Assembly (NCBI GenBank): GCA_934899185.1
Contig: CAKXYI010000004.1
Coordinates: 85,185-149,184, forward strand
Source of the DNA: an uncultured Lachnospiraceae bacterium
GTDB lineage: Bacteria; Bacillota; Clostridia; Lachnospirales; Lachnospiraceae
Length of the DNA stretch: 64,000 nt
Reading direction: 5' to 3'
The position numbers and the translations under genes are program-made. Shown here piece after piece: positions 63,893 to 64,000 of the stretch. Under the pieces are notes generated by a model, which saw nothing but the letters and a program-made list of their open reading frames with translations, did not search any database and was not told the DNA's origin. Each line of letters starts with the position of its first letter. Position 1 is the first letter of the stretch.

Positions 63893-63931
63893 ATGTGGAA
63901 TGAGTTAGGTCTTGACGAAGAGCAGAAATAG
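63893..63931 (+). CDS. Possible 12-codon leader peptide
   Basis: ATG TGG AAT ... AAA TAG encodes MWNELGLDEEQK. It is preceded by GGAGG with eight bases of spacing, as strong as any ribosome site in the window, and ends 24 bases before the response-regulator start. A transcribed leader peptide or a gene remnant are both possible. No hairpin pair typical of attenuation is visible. Confidence 0.4.
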   Translation: MWNELGLDEEQK

Positions 63932-63955
63932 TTAATAAAGAGAGGTGCATATGCT

Positions 63956-64000
63956 ATGCCAGGTATACTCGTGGTTGAAGATGATGAAAATTTAAATCGT
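63956..64000 (+). CDS. Response regulator, 5' fragment
   Basis: Fifteen codons (MPGILVVEDDENLNR) open a receiver domain with the acidic pair Glu8-Asp9-Asp10. AGAGGTG lies eight bases before the ATG. The rest lies beyond the window, so its output domain is unknown. Confidence 0.75.
   Translation, partial: MPGILVVEDDENLNR

Overview
The window is a chromosomal stretch of a spore-forming, monoderm Firmicute. It carries the complete spoIIIA operon, spoIIM, spoIVB and spo0A, a Bacillus-type LexA box at recA, and the Clostridia/Bacilli gene order asp23(yqhY)-nusB-xseA-xseB-ispA-dxs-tlyA-nadK-argR-recN-spoIVB-spo0A. A DUF5688-type protein, the GGGtGRT/NifU-like pair and the general protein flavour point to Lachnospiraceae. 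That assignment is an inference from gene content, with no database search behind it. Almost everything reads on the plus strand; only an SNF transporter and a DAHP synthase are on the minus strand. No CRISPR array, rRNA operon, prophage or insertion sequence was seen.

Layout. 1-6483: the tail of a class III aminotransferase, a lipoprotein-type ComEA, an OmpR-type two-component pair, a GerMN lipoprotein and ComEC. 6484-11079: spoIIIAA-AH behind a likely sigma-E promoter. 11083-11470: a very large imperfect palindrome with no coding content. 11482-18051: prfC, recA-recX with a LexA operator, rny, a Nudix hydrolase and spoIIM, again behind a sigma-E-like promoter. 18216-24409: glutamate synthase gltB-gltD. 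24496-32995: a more A+T-rich block with an RND efflux pair, a TetR regulator with two identical operators, an unknown membrane protein, a second RsmH-type methyltransferase and a GGDEF protein. 33012-35529: a minus-strand operon of DAHP synthase and an SNF amino-acid transporter. 35550-41192: tRNA-Arg(CCG), an SH3 surface protein, an RluF-type pseudouridine synthase, ligA, metA and an Asp23 protein. 41219-51958: the nusB-to-spo0A housekeeping and sporulation cluster. 51973-54955: a structured spacer, tRNA-Thr(CGT), a DUF5688-like protein, a toxin-antitoxin cassette bounded by 21-bp direct repeats, a small membrane protein and queH. 54961-61861: argH, asd, a degenerate P-loop ATPase beside topB, and a beta-helix transferase. 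61943-63836: the NifU-like/GGGtGRT pair. The right edge holds a 12-codon ORF and the start of a response regulator.

The genes fall into working groups. The engulfment/feeding-channel genes (spoIIIA, spoIIM, spoIVB) and Spo0A cover sporulation. RecA, RecX, RecN, LigA, XseAB and TopB cover DNA repair and topology. GltBD, MetA, Asd, ArgH and the aromatic genes cover nitrogen and amino-acid metabolism. Dxs and IspA supply isoprenoids.

The observations most worth follow-up are the 388-bp palindrome after spoIIIAH, the toxin-antitoxin cassette with exact direct repeats and its promoter palindrome, the uncharacterised NifU-like/GGGtGRT operon, the duplicated TetR operator that ties tetR to an unknown membrane gene, and two places where a promoter appears to start inside a terminator hairpin.
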